This document shows positions 24,533-33,511 of a DNA stretch of 64,000 bases, one piece after another. Within the stretch, counting starts at the first letter, position 1. Each line of letters opens with the position of its first letter. The notes beneath the pieces are model-generated. The model was not told the DNA's origin. It saw nothing but the letters and a program-made list of their open reading frames with translations, and did not search any database. The position numbers were made by a program, and so were the translations under genes. The stretch comes from Phytoactinopolyspora mesophila (GTDB taxonomy: Bacteria > Actinomycetota > Actinomycetes > Jiangellales > Jiangellaceae), in the NCBI RefSeq assembly GCF_010122465.1, contig NZ_WLZY01000008.1, positions 248,001-312,000 of the forward strand, given 5' to 3'.

Positions 24533-24952
24533 TTACTCGACATATGTCGAATTGTTCTCTTCAATTCTGACCACTTTGTCGCCCTGCGGGCGACCTGCTC
24601 CCATTCCGAGAGCCACCGATACCGCCATAGCCCCGCCGAACAACAAGGTGAGCCCGGCCGCGTCACCGGCGATCACAACATCCCCCGCCGACCTCGGCTG
24701 GGCGAGCACCAGTATCGGCGCAAGCCAAGCGAGTCCCACCCAAGCAATCCCCCACCGGGTACGAGCAGCGTACCGGGCAAAGACGGAGATCCCAAACACC
24801 GCACCGAGCGCCAGTGCGAGGCCGGCCGGACTGGCCCACCGATGAAGGAACGCACCCGTCACCGCGACGATGACCGCCAGACCCCCAAGCGCCGCGACCA
24901 GCAGCAGCCGCGCGGCCCTGCCGACCCGGGACGCCTCGAAACTAGCCACCAC
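24533..24952 (-). CDS. Small multi-pass membrane protein (DUF6113-like)
   Basis: A 139-residue hydrophobic protein with about four membrane helices (13-33, 42-60, 66-84 and 100-117) and an acidic C-terminal tail (IEENNSTYVE). It resembles the small membrane protein commonly encoded directly after mshB in Actinobacteria (DUF6113), whose function is unknown. GTG 24952 is 45 bp after the mshB stop, in the same direction, so co-transcription is likely. An involvement in mycothiol metabolism would be inferred only from position. Confidence 0.7.
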   Translation of the reverse strand: MVASFEASRVGRAARLLLVAALGGLAVIVAVTGAFLHRWASPAGLALALGAVFGISVFARYAARTRWGIAWVGLAWLAPILVLAQPRSAGDVVIAGDAAGLTLLFGGAMAVSVALGMGAGRPQGDKVVRIEENNSTYVE

Positions 24953-24997
24953 CCACCCCGTTCGACACCGGTCTCGAGGCCACCCGCAGCCGTCCCG

Positions 24998-25921
24998 TCA
25001 TATCCCAAGACCGGCGAAGAGGTCGGGCTCGTAGCCCGTCGCGGGATCGGCAGGACCAGCCGTGCCGCACACCAAGCGATAGTGCTCCGTACCCCACATC
25101 TCGTGGCCGACCTTGTCCGACAACGCGAAGAACGGACCACTCACGTCGATCTGAGTGGGATGGGCCCTCATGGCGGCGGCCTTCTGCGCCAGCCACGCCC
25201 GGCCGTCGACCGCGGCCGTGATGTCGGCGTCGTCCACCACGAATCCCATCTCATCAGCGGATTCAACGCCGCGGAAAGGATTGTCCGGGTGTTCTTTCAT
25301 GCGTTCGATGGCATGCTGAATGACACTGCGCGGCATAGCGGTCCAGTACATCTTGGCCGGACTCCACGGCGCGCCGAGATCCGGGCGATAGCTGGCAACA
25401 CCTGCCAGAACAAAAGCGTAGGTGGTGACCCGGTGCGCTTGAATGTGATCGGGATGCCCGTAACCTCCGTTCTCGTCATAGGTCACGACCACTTGAGGCC
25501 GGACCTCGCGAATCACCTCGACCAGGTGATCGGCAGCCTCTCGAAGGTCAGCCATCCAGAAACTGTCCGGACGGACGTCGTCCGGTGCGACGGCGCGACG
25601 GCCGTGCTCATCCCATGCCATACCGGAGTCCCGGTAGCGGCCGGCGCCGCCCAGAAAACGGAAATCGGTGACACCGAGCTCGGCCATAGCCGCTTCCAAC
25701 TCCTTGATCCGGTGCTCGCCGAGACCGTCCTCGCGCTCCGGCGCGAGATGCTCGAGCTCCGGCACCAGGATTTCGCCCTGCTCGCCTCTGGTACACGTGA
25801 CCAGCGTGACGCGGGCCCCTTCGGCCACATAACGAGCCATCGTGGCGCCGGTGCCGATGGTCTCGTCATCAGGGTGAGCATGGACCAGGAGAATGCGGCG
25901 CTGAGCATCGTTTTCGACCAT
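24998..25921 (-). CDS. mshB: GlcNAc-inositol deacetylase of mycothiol synthesis
   Basis: Zinc-dependent deacetylase of 307 residues that removes acetate from 1-O-(2-acetamido-2-deoxy-glucopyranosyl)-myo-inositol in mycothiol synthesis. The LmbE-type metal motif VHAHPDDETIGTGAT (His16, Asp19) is at the N-terminus, and GYGHPDHIQAHRV supplies the third ligand. Length and the C-terminal TQIDVSGPFFALSDKVGHEM match MshB rather than the paralogue Mca. ATG 25921 has no ribosome-binding site but TATCGT lies 7 nt upstream, suggesting a leaderless transcript; an in-frame start 39 nt further up is less likely. It identifies the source as a mycothiol-producing actinobacterium. Confidence 0.92.
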   Translation of the reverse strand: MVENDAQRRILLVHAHPDDETIGTGATMARYVAEGARVTLVTCTRGEQGEILVPELEHLAPEREDGLGEHRIKELEAAMAELGVTDFRFLGGAGRYRDSGMAWDEHGRRAVAPDDVRPDSFWMADLREAADHLVEVIREVRPQVVVTYDENGGYGHPDHIQAHRVTTYAFVLAGVASYRPDLGAPWSPAKMYWTAMPRSVIQHAIERMKEHPDNPFRGVESADEMGFVVDDADITAAVDGRAWLAQKAAAMRAHPTQIDVSGPFFALSDKVGHEMWGTEHYRLVCGTAGPADPATGYEPDLFAGLGI

Positions 25922-25928
25922 GACCGCA

Positions 25929-25934
25929 ACGATA
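25929..25934 (-). promoter_or_regulatory. Leaderless -10 element (TATCGT) of mshB
   Basis: TATCGT on the minus strand ends 7 nt before ATG 25921, with no Shine-Dalgarno between. Confidence 0.45.
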
Positions 25935-26133
25935 GTCACGCGCTCCGACAAACACGCCATCGCCCGCCGGGCTCGGACGGGTCCGGCGCAAGACCAGGGT
26001 CCCGACGGCGGACATTACTCTTGTACGGAGTACAGCTGGCGACAGCCGTTCCTGGTCGCCTGAGCGCAGGGCACGCAGATGTGCATGGTGGGTTCATACA
26101 ACGCGAGCCGGATGTCGAGGGGACGATCGATCG

Positions 26134-27492
26134 ATGGGTAGACCGCGGTACGGAGATGGCATCGCAGCTGCGCTGGCGCTGCCGCCCGGCGTCGACGCAC
26201 GCCGCCGTTGGCGCAGCACGGCGCGCGCTCGCGAGTCGTTTCTCAGTTCGGCGACGGCGCCGACGTGGTTGCGGCCACTGATCCGCGATTCGTGGGAACG
26301 CTCCATGAAGTACCGCGTCAACCCAGAGACCAAAGCCGCTCCCGTGCTCCTGGACAGCGACGAGGTCGCCGAGACTCTCCGCGCGAACCCGCTGCGGGCC
26401 GCCATCCCGATCCTGCAACGTCTTCTCGTCGAGCCGGCGACCGACGCCGGCGTCATCGTCGCGCTGGCCGACAACGACGCCCGGGTCCTCTGGATCGAAG
26501 GAGACAACCATCTGCTGCGTAAAGCCGAGGCAATACACGCGGTGAGCGGCTCGGTCTGGACAGAAGGGCTCACCGGCACCAATGCGCTCGGCACCGCGCA
26601 CGAGCTCGGCGCGCTCGTGCAGATCTTCGGCAGCGAACACTTCGCGCAACCAGTACACGCATGGAGCTGTACGGCAGCCCCGCTCCGAGACCCGGCCACC
26701 GGCGAGATCTGCGGGTATGTCGACATCACCGGGCACGACGAGGTCGCATCTCCCCAATCCGCGCTGCTGATCAGATCGGTCATCGCCGCTGTCGAGGCCG
26801 AACTTCGGCTAAAGCGAACCGAACGGGCACGCCCGGTGCGTCAGGCCCGGCGGGGCCCCGCGGCCTACCTACGCATCCTGGGCCGGGACCGCGGGCAGCT
26901 GACGGTGAACGGCCAAAGCGCCGAGCTCAGCCTGCGGCACACCGAGCTACTCCTCCTTCTCGCGGTTCACCCGGATGGGCTGTCGGCCGGCGAGCTGGCC
27001 TGGAAGATGTACGAACAAGACGCCGCTGAGGTCACTGTCCGCGCCGAGGTGTCCCGGCTGCGCAAGGCCTGGCCGACACTCGTCGCGCCTACGTCGCCGT
27101 ACCGGCTGAACGTTGAGCTGAAGACCGATGCCGCTGATGTCGCGGAGAGTCTGCAGCGGGGTGCGTACCGTCGCGCCCTGGACCTTTACCGTGGTCCCGC
27201 CCTTCCCCGGTCTGAAGCGCCCGGCGTCGCCGAGCACCGCGATCACCTGCACGAATGGCTACGTCAGGCATTGCTGCGATATGCCGGCGTGGACGTGCTG
27301 CTCCGCTACGCCCGTTCAGTCCCTGGCCGGGACGATCTCGAGGTGTGGCAGGCGTGCCTCGAGCGCCTGCCCAACGGGTCACGCCGCCGCGCCGAGGTCG
27401 AAGCCGCCGTCGGAGGTCTGCAGGACACGTTCGGGTTCCCTGGTGATCTGCACCGCAACGGGCTTGCAACGCGGCGCACGCTACCGTCGTGA
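26134..27492 (+). CDS. GAF-domain transcriptional regulator with winged-helix C-terminus
   Basis: A 452-residue regulator. Residues 70-215 are an AcoR-like GAF region (GVIVALADNDARVLWIEGD, TEGLTGTNALGTAHELGAL, PVHAWSCTAAPLRDPATGEI). After a basic linker there is an OmpR/SARP-like winged helix (about 250-330: ELSLRHTELLLLLAVHPDG, VTVRAEVSRLRKAWPTL), then an alpha-helical C-terminus. Genes of this type usually lie beside an aldehyde or alcohol dehydrogenase and control it; no such gene is nearby here. ATG 26134 has GGGGA 7-8 nt upstream. It is divergent from mshB and convergent with the ABC permease. Ligand unknown. Confidence 0.8.
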   Translation: MGRPRYGDGIAAALALPPGVDARRRWRSTARARESFLSSATAPTWLRPLIRDSWERSMKYRVNPETKAAPVLLDSDEVAETLRANPLRAAIPILQRLLVEPATDAGVIVALADNDARVLWIEGDNHLLRKAEAIHAVSGSVWTEGLTGTNALGTAHELGALVQIFGSEHFAQPVHAWSCTAAPLRDPATGEICGYVDITGHDEVASPQSALLIRSVIAAVEAELRLKRTERARPVRQARRGPAAYLRILGRDRGQLTVNGQSAELSLRHTELLLLLAVHPDGLSAGELAWKMYEQDAAEVTVRAEVSRLRKAWPTLVAPTSPYRLNVELKTDAADVAESLQRGAYRRALDLYRGPALPRSEAPGVAEHRDHLHEWLRQALLRYAGVDVLLRYARSVPGRDDLEVWQACLERLPNGSRRRAEVEAAVGGLQDTFGFPGDLHRNGLATRRTLPS

Positions 27493-27567
27493 CGTGATCG
27501 GGCCGGGCGTCCGCGAAGACCATCGTCCACGTCCGCCTGGTCACACCTTTCGAGGGGAGCCAAAGAC

Positions 27568-27616
27568 TCGTGGCGTGTTGACTACACGTAGCCCCACATC
27601 CGTCAACACGCCACGA
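27568..27616 (+). terminator. 15-bp perfect hairpin after GAF regulator
   Basis: Arms 27568-27582 and 27602-27616 are perfectly complementary (TCGTGGCGTGTTGAC) with a 19-nt loop; no T-tract. It lies 75 nt after the regulator stop. The left arm and start of the loop resemble the left arm of the hairpin at 37470 (16 of 20 positions). Confidence 0.7.
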
Positions 27617-27686
27617 TCCCTCTTCTGGGCGTGCGGCCTCGTAGCGGCCCCGGCAACTTAGAGCCTGTTCCTGAACCCCGACGAGC

Positions 27687-27770
27687 TGCGGCGGGCATCA
27701 GCGAGGAAGGCCGACGGCGAAGCCTCTCTCCGACCGATACTGCTGGGCGAGGAGAGATTCCATGTGTCGG
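27687..27770. repeat. Degenerate conserved-loop element E3
   Basis: Shares TGCGG.CGGGCATC.GCGAG with the E1/E2 loops and GGGCGAGGAGAGA.TCCA with the loop end and 3' arm of E1. Some 20 extra bases lie between, and the matching 5' arm is missing; a 7-bp pairing (27725-27731 with 27751-27757) may replace it. It is at a third convergent junction, between the GAF regulator and the ABC permease. Confidence 0.4.
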
Positions 27771-27779
27771 AGCCGTTTA

Positions 27780-28721
27780 TCAGCGCCGGGACCGCGGATC
27801 GAGCGCCCCGCGCACGGCATCGCCCAGCAGAACGAACGACAACACGGTGAGCGACAAGAACGCGCTCGGAAACAACAGCATGTGCGGCGACTGCCGGATG
27901 AACGCCTGTGCCTCGCCGATCTCCGTTCCCCATGACACCACCGGCGGTTGGAGGCCGATGCCGATGAAGGACAGCGTCGCCTCGACAGCGATGAACGTCC
28001 CGACGGCGATGGTGGCCCACACCAGTACTGGAGTGACGGCGTTCGGCAAGATGTGGCGCAGCAGGACACGGCAATGCCCCGCCCCCAGCGAACGAGCAGC
28101 GAGTACGTAGTCGGCCCGGCTGAGCTGGATCGTGGCCGCTCGCATGATCCGGGCGACGGTGGTCCACCCCAGGACGGCTAGCGCGAGCACAACCTTGCCC
28201 GTGGTCTGCCACGCCGCCGTGCGAGGGTCGGACGGAAAGGCGACGAGTACCACCAGAGCGCCGAGCAAGAGCGGGATACCGAAGAACAGGTCGGTGAGCC
28301 GGGACAGGATCGCATCGGCCCATCCGCCGAAATAGCCTGCGAGCAGCCCGATCGTTCCGCCGACGATCACTGCGGCTGCCGTGGCGCAGAACCCCACCAC
28401 AAGCGATGCGCGGGCTCCGTAGATGGTCCGGGCGTACAGATCGCAACCCTGGAGGTTGTAGCCGAAGTACGCGCCGTCGCCCGGCCCTCGCCGGGAAAAC
28501 TCCAGGACACAGTATCCGGGATCCCGCGTGGTGAACAGCCCGGGAGCCGCCGCCATCAGCGCAAAGACCAGGATCACTGCGGCGGCCGGATAGAAGACCG
28601 GACTGGTCCGCAGAGCACGCCACATCGGGGCCCGGTCCACCGTGACGCCGTCTCCGGTAGCGGCGACCGTGCCGTGCCGCTGGCTCGGCGGATCGGGCGT
28701 CCGGCCCAGCCGCCTAGCCAA
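27780..28721 (-). CDS. Peptide-type ABC transporter permease (DppC-like)
   Basis: Inner-membrane permease of the DppC/OppC type, 313 residues from the TTG used here. About six membrane helices are visible, with the EAA-loop region AATIQLSRADYVLAARSLGAG and HILPNAVTPVLVWATIAVG, and the C-terminal FVLLGDAVRGALDPRSRR. The usual GTDELGRDVLSR segment is changed to FGYNLQGCDLYARTIYGA. TTG 28721 overlaps the upstream permease by 8 bp; GTG 28640 or ATG 28625 are alternatives that remove a disordered N-terminus. It is the last gene of a three-gene cluster (binding protein, DppB-like, DppC-like) that contains no ATPase. Confidence 0.88.
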   Translation of the reverse strand: MARRLGRTPDPPSQRHGTVAATGDGVTVDRAPMWRALRTSPVFYPAAAVILVFALMAAAPGLFTTRDPGYCVLEFSRRGPGDGAYFGYNLQGCDLYARTIYGARASLVVGFCATAAAVIVGGTIGLLAGYFGGWADAILSRLTDLFFGIPLLLGALVVLVAFPSDPRTAAWQTTGKVVLALAVLGWTTVARIMRAATIQLSRADYVLAARSLGAGHCRVLLRHILPNAVTPVLVWATIAVGTFIAVEATLSFIGIGLQPPVVSWGTEIGEAQAFIRQSPHMLLFPSAFLSLTVLSFVLLGDAVRGALDPRSRR

Positions 28722-29634
28722 GGCGGATCCTCGGGTCGAGCAGCGGATACAGCAGGTCGATCACGAGGTTGACCAGGAGGAACGCCAGCACGAGTATGGT
28801 CACCGCCGCCGTCACGGTGCCGATCTCGCCGCCGCGGATGCTGCGCAGGAGCAGGTCACCGACGCCGTTGATGTTGAAAATCATCTCGACGACAACGGCG
28901 CCGCCGAGCAAACTGCCGAAGTCGGCCCCAGCCAGCGTCACCACGGGGATCAGCGAGTTCCGCACGCCGTGGGCCAATACCACTCGTCGCCTCGACAGCC
29001 CTTTGGCCACCGCCGTGCGCACGTGCTCGGAGTGCATGTTCTCGATCAGGCTGGACCGCATCAGCCTCGCCACGAACGCCAGCGACAAGCTGCCCAGGAC
29101 GAATGCCGGCAGAATCAGCGACCCCAGGCTGCCGTCGGACGTCACGGGAGCCCAGCCGAGCTGCACGCCGAAGATCGCCTGCGCCAGCAGGCCGGCCACG
29201 AAGACCGGTATCGACATCACGAACAGGGTGCTCACCAGGACGAGGTTGTCGAGCAGACCGCCTGGACGCAACGCGGCGACGATGCCCGCGACGACCCCGA
29301 TCACGATCTCTACCAGCACCGCCAACGCGGCAAGCTGGAAGGTGACCGGAAACCGCTGCCACAGCTCGTCCGCGATCGGCACTCCTGCGAACGTCGTTCC
29401 GAAATCACCGGAGAGCAGCCCGGCCATATAGTTCAGGTACTGCAGGATCAGCGGATCCGCCAGGTTGTAGGCCTCGGTCATCCGGTCGATGTAACTCTGC
29501 GGGCACGGCGTGGAGCCGCACCGTCCAGCCAACGGGTCGCCTGGCAACGACCACATCATCGTGTAGATGAGAAACGTCGTCCCGATCATCACGGGCACGA
29601 ACTGCAGCAGTCGTTTGAGGATGTACCGGCCCAT
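28714..29634 (-). CDS. Peptide-type ABC transporter permease (DppB-like)
   Basis: A 306-residue permease with about six membrane helices. It begins MGRYILKRLLQFVPVMIGTT, typical for DppB/OppB, and has the conserved EAA loop LIENMHSEHVRTAVAKGLS and HGVRNSLIPVVTLAGADFG. It ends YPLLDPRIRLG. It partners the following DppC-like permease to form the membrane channel for a family-5 (peptide, nickel or opine) uptake system. It starts 93 bp after the binding-protein gene. The substrate cannot be inferred from the permease. Confidence 0.9.
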   Translation of the reverse strand: MGRYILKRLLQFVPVMIGTTFLIYTMMWSLPGDPLAGRCGSTPCPQSYIDRMTEAYNLADPLILQYLNYMAGLLSGDFGTTFAGVPIADELWQRFPVTFQLAALAVLVEIVIGVVAGIVAALRPGGLLDNLVLVSTLFVMSIPVFVAGLLAQAIFGVQLGWAPVTSDGSLGSLILPAFVLGSLSLAFVARLMRSSLIENMHSEHVRTAVAKGLSRRRVVLAHGVRNSLIPVVTLAGADFGSLLGGAVVVEMIFNINGVGDLLLRSIRGGEIGTVTAAVTILVLAFLLVNLVIDLLYPLLDPRIRLG

Positions 29635-29727
29635 ATCGACAGCGATCCGGTTCTATCGTCCGCTGCCCGCGGACCGGCACGAGTTCCGGCGACCTCTGAC
29701 AGCGGCCATAGGCATCGTGACGCCCGG

Positions 29728-31362
29728 CTACCTGAGCGTCACGTTGAGCAGGTCGACGCTCTGGAACGGGGTGATCTCGACGTGGTCCACACGTGTCGAA
29801 TAGCCGGCGACGGTGCTCGCGTACCACAGCGGTATGGACGGCATTCCCGAAGACAGTAATGACTCCGCGGCGTTGTACCGGTCGATCGCGTCGTCGCCCT
29901 GCATCGATGCCGCCTCGCCGATGAGCTCGTCGAACTCCGGGTCGCTGAAGTCGCCGTCGTTGGAAGGCGCACCGGTCGAATAGACCGGGCCGAGAAAACT
30001 CTCGATGCTCGGATAGTCCGCTTGCCAGACATTCCGGAATATCCCGCCGATCTCGCGCGCTTGGATCTTCGTCCGGAAGGTGCCGAAATCGGCTACGGGC
30101 ACTCCGACACACTCGATGCCGAGCGTGTTGTGGATGCTGTTGCAGGTGGCGTCGACCCATGGCCTGTTCTCGCCGTCGGCGTTGTACGTCAGCGTCAAGG
30201 TGTCCGAGTAGCCTCCGGCCTCTTCCAGCAACTCACGCGCGCGGTCGGGCTGGAAGGTGCAGTACTCTCCGCACACGTCCGGCTCGTAACCTTCGACTCC
30301 GGGCGACACCCAACCGGTGGCGGGCTCGCGGGTGCCGTGAAAAATGTTGTCGATGATGGCATCCCGGTCAATGGCCATCGAAATGGCCTGCCGCAGACGC
30401 GGATCCGCCAGGGCGGGATCGACCGACTCCGGCGCGAATGTCACCTTGCTGACAACCAGCGCCTCCCGCTCCACGAAACGATCACCGAGGTCGCTGCGGT
30501 AGGCGTCGTCCGCCAACGCCGAAGACGGCAAGTGCGGCATGATGTCGAGATTGTCGGCCTGCAGATCGCCGTACGCCGCCGTGTCGTCCTGATAGATCCT
30601 GAAGATCACTTCGTCGATTTGCGGCCGGCCCGCTCCTTGATATCCCGGGTAGGCTTCGAGCCGGATCTCCGCACCAGGTACCCATTCGGCGAATTGGAAC
30701 GGCCCGGAGCCGACTGGCGCATCTCCGTATGCTTCCGGATCGGCAAAGAATTCTTCCGGTAGCGGCGCGTACGCCACGTAACCGAGCCTTAACGGAAATG
30801 ACGACTCCGGTTGGGAGAGGGTGACAGTAAACTTCATGTCGTCGTCCACCTGTAACCCAGACATTTCTTCTTCGCGGACCATATCTGGCGTTATCTCGCC
30901 GCCGGAGAATTCATCCTCGTCCAGGTCGCTGGGCTGTAGTTCGTCATATCCTTCGATAGCCTGAAAGAACCGAGAGTTCACCGCACCATTGGGTGCGTAG
31001 GCCGCCCAATTCCACGCGTCGACGAAACTATGCGCGGTAATGGCCTCGCCGTTGTGAAAGGTCCAGCCCTCTTCGAGCGTGACGACCCACGTCTGGTTGT
31101 CGTCCGACTCGATGGATGCCGCGATCTCGTTCACCGGCTCGGCGGTCTCCGGGTGGTATCGCACCAGCTTGGAGAAGAGCTGGTCGACAACCTGACCACC
31201 GCACGACTCCGCCGTCCAGGCGGGGACCAGAGGGCTCTGAGGGTTGCACCCCCTGACCGAGACCGAACTCGAACCGTCCCCGGCAGGATCGCTGTCGGCA
31301 CCGCACGCACTCAGAATCACGATGCCAACCCCGAGCACCGCACCGCGAGCAGACCAGCCCAT
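29728..31362 (-). CDS. Family 5 extracellular solute-binding lipoprotein
   Basis: A 544-residue lipoprotein of the peptide/nickel/opine-binding family. The signal peptide ends in a lipobox ILSAC followed by GADSD. Family segments are DQLFSKLVRYHPETAEPV, WTFHNGEAITAHSFVDAWNW and LADPRLRQAISMAIDRDAI. ATG 31362 is preferred to a GTG 24 nt upstream because AAGGAGG lies 7 nt before it. Base composition is slightly less GC-rich than in the neighbours between about 30780 and 31020. It is the first gene of the ATPase-less cluster. Several Asp/Glu-rich surface stretches are seen. Ligand unknown; peptide is the usual guess. Confidence 0.9.
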   Translation of the reverse strand: MGWSARGAVLGVGIVILSACGADSDPAGDGSSSVSVRGCNPQSPLVPAWTAESCGGQVVDQLFSKLVRYHPETAEPVNEIAASIESDDNQTWVVTLEEGWTFHNGEAITAHSFVDAWNWAAYAPNGAVNSRFFQAIEGYDELQPSDLDEDEFSGGEITPDMVREEEMSGLQVDDDMKFTVTLSQPESSFPLRLGYVAYAPLPEEFFADPEAYGDAPVGSGPFQFAEWVPGAEIRLEAYPGYQGAGRPQIDEVIFRIYQDDTAAYGDLQADNLDIMPHLPSSALADDAYRSDLGDRFVEREALVVSKVTFAPESVDPALADPRLRQAISMAIDRDAIIDNIFHGTREPATGWVSPGVEGYEPDVCGEYCTFQPDRARELLEEAGGYSDTLTLTYNADGENRPWVDATCNSIHNTLGIECVGVPVADFGTFRTKIQAREIGGIFRNVWQADYPSIESFLGPVYSTGAPSNDGDFSDPEFDELIGEAASMQGDDAIDRYNAAESLLSSGMPSIPLWYASTVAGYSTRVDHVEITPFQSVDLLNVTLR

Positions 31363-31444
31363 CGAGCTCCTCCTTGCTTCTCCCACACGCGGCCCACCGC
31401 CACGTTACGGGATGGCGGAATTCGAGCCGCCCCGCCCCTGGACT

Positions 31445-33319
31445 TTAGGGCTGAGAGTGTTTCCGTCGCGCAGCGGTACGTGCTCGCTCCGTAGCGTTCA
31501 AAACCACCTTCCGCAAGCGCACAGCTGCCGCGGTGACTTCCACACATTCATCGTCACGGCAGAACTCTAGCGCCTGTTCGAGCGAGAGCCGGCGTGGTGG
31601 AATCAAACGCTCCAGTTCGTCCGCGGTAGAAGAACGGACATTTGTCAGTTTCTTCTCCTTTGTGATGTTGACATCCATATCGTCAGGCCGGGAGTTCTCG
31701 CCGACGATCATTCCCTCGTAGACCTCTGTCCCGGGTTCGACGAACAGGGTGCCGCGCTCCTGGAGGTTGAACATCGCATACGACGTCGCCACGCCGGTAC
31801 GGTCGGCGACCAGCGATCCGGAGCGGCGAGTACGCAGCTCGCCGAACCACGGCTCATACCGGTCGAAGACATGGTGCGCGAGCCCGGTCCCACGAGTCTC
31901 GGTCAGGAAGTCGGTGCGGAAGCCGATCAGACCACGAGCCGGAACGACGAACTCCATCCGGATCCACCCGGATCCGTGGTTGGTCATGTGTTCCATACGC
32001 CCCTTGCGGACCGCAAGCAGCTGCGTGACGGCGCCGAGATACTCTTCCGGACAGTCGATTGTCAGCCGCTCTACCGGCTCGTGCACCTTGCCTTCGACCT
32101 CACGGGTCACCACCTGCGGCTTGCCGACCGTGAGCTCGTACCCTTCCCGGCGCATGGTCTCCACGAGCACCGCCAGCGCGAGCTCACCGCGACCCTGCAC
32201 CTCCCAGGCGTCGGGACGCTCGGTGGGCAGCACCCGCAGCGACACGTTACCGACGAGTTCGGTCTCGAGTCGGTCTTTGACCAGCCGGGCGGTGACCTTC
32301 GACCCGCGAACGCGGCCCACCAAGGGCGACGTATTCGCTCCGATGGTCATGGACAGCGCGGGCTCGTCGACCGTGATGAGCGGCAACGGCCGCGGATCTT
32401 CGGGATCAGCCAGCGTCTCACCGATGGTGATGTCCGGAATCCCGGCCACGGCAATGATATCGCCCGGGCCGGCGGAGTCGGCTGAAACACGGTCCAGCGC
32501 TTCGTTGACGAGCAGTTCAGTGATCTTGACCCGTTCGACGCTACCGTCTTTCCGGCACCATGCGACCTGCGAACCCTTCACGATCTCGCCTTCTCGGACC
32601 CGGCACAGCGCCAACCTGCCGAGGAACGGCGATGCGTCGAGGTTGGTCACATGGGCCTGCAGCGGCGCGCCTTCGGTGTAGACCGGCGACGGGATCGTCT
32701 CGAGAATGGTCTGCACAAGTGGCCCGAGGTCTTCGGAGTCCGGCACCGCGCCGTCGGCCGGCCGCTCGAGAGAGGCCTTGCCGTCGCGGGCGCACGCATA
32801 GACCACCGGAAAGTCGAGCATCGTCCCCAATGCGTCCCCGGCGATGTCTTCGGCGAGGTCGAGCACGAGGTCGTAGGACTCTTCCACGACCTCGGCGATC
32901 CGCGCGTCCGGCCGGTCGGTCTTGTTGACCACGAGAACGATCGGCAGGCCGGCGGCCAGAGCCTTGCGCAGCACGAACCGGGTTTGCGGCAGCGGTCCCT
33001 CGCTGGCATCGACCAGCAGCACTACCCCGTCAACCATCGACAGGCCGCGCTCCACCTCACCGCCGAAGTCGGCGTGGCCGGGCGTGTCGATGATGTTGAT
33101 GGTGGTCTCGCCCCATCGCACCGCGGTGTTCTTGGCGAGGATCGTGATGCCTTTCTCACGCTCCAGGTCGCCGGAATCGAGAACTCGATCGGCCACGTCC
33201 TGGTTGGCGCGGAAAACGCCGGACTGCCAGAGCATGGCGTCGACAAGAGTGGTCTTGCCGTGATCGACGTGGGCGACGATAGCGACGTTACGGAGATCGT
33301 CGCGACTGCGCATGGGCAT
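31445..33319 (-). CDS. typA: Ribosome-associated GTPase TypA/BipA
   Basis: Translational GTPase of 624 residues, related to EF-G and involved in ribosome assembly and stress growth. G1 is [17 protein letters not shown]3 [12 protein letters not shown] and G4 NKTDRPDAR. Domain II, an EF-G-like domain ([20 protein letters not shown]) and the TypA-specific C-terminal domain ([38 protein letters not shown]) are present at normal length. The start ATG 33319 is followed by a second ATG after two codons; no ribosome-binding site is clear. Neighbours are transport genes and give no functional hint. Confidence 0.95.
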   Translation of the reverse strand: MPMRSRDDLRNVAIVAHVDHGKTTLVDAMLWQSGVFRANQDVADRVLDSGDLEREKGITILAKNTAVRWGETTINIIDTPGHADFGGEVERGLSMVDGVVLLVDASEGPLPQTRFVLRKALAAGLPIVLVVNKTDRPDARIAEVVEESYDLVLDLAEDIAGDALGTMLDFPVVYACARDGKASLERPADGAVPDSEDLGPLVQTILETIPSPVYTEGAPLQAHVTNLDASPFLGRLALCRVREGEIVKGSQVAWCRKDGSVERVKITELLVNEALDRVSADSAGPGDIIAVAGIPDITIGETLADPEDPRPLPLITVDEPALSMTIGANTSPLVGRVRGSKVTARLVKDRLETELVGNVSLRVLPTERPDAWEVQGRGELALAVLVETMRREGYELTVGKPQVVTREVEGKVHEPVERLTIDCPEEYLGAVTQLLAVRKGRMEHMTNHGSGWIRMEFVVPARGLIGFRTDFLTETRGTGLAHHVFDRYEPWFGELRTRRSGSLVADRTGVATSYAMFNLQERGTLFVEPGTEVYEGMIVGENSRPDDMDVNITKEKKLTNVRSSTADELERLIPPRRLSLEQALEFCRDDECVEVTAAAVRLRKVVLNATERARTAARRKHSQP

Positions 33320-33446
33320 GCGGAAGGGCTCGTTTCAATTAGTTGGGGCTGACGCCCTATGGTACGAGCCCGCACGGAGAACATCGACAAACGCCCCGGG
33401 CGCTCGCGAGTGAAGGCACGCTCGACGGCAGACTTTTAGGGCCCTG

Positions 33447-33492
33447 TGGTTGAGGGATAGGTGCAGCCAGGGCTACACCTATCCCTCAACCA
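33447..33492 (-). terminator. 17-bp perfect hairpin after BCCT gene
   Basis: Arms 33447-33463 and 33476-33492 are perfectly complementary (TGGTTGAGGGATAGGTG); after one mismatch, four more pairs close almost the whole loop. It lies 20 nt after the BCCT stop and 127 nt upstream of typA. Confidence 0.8.
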
Positions 33493-33511
33493 TCGACAAC
33501 GACGGAGGCTG

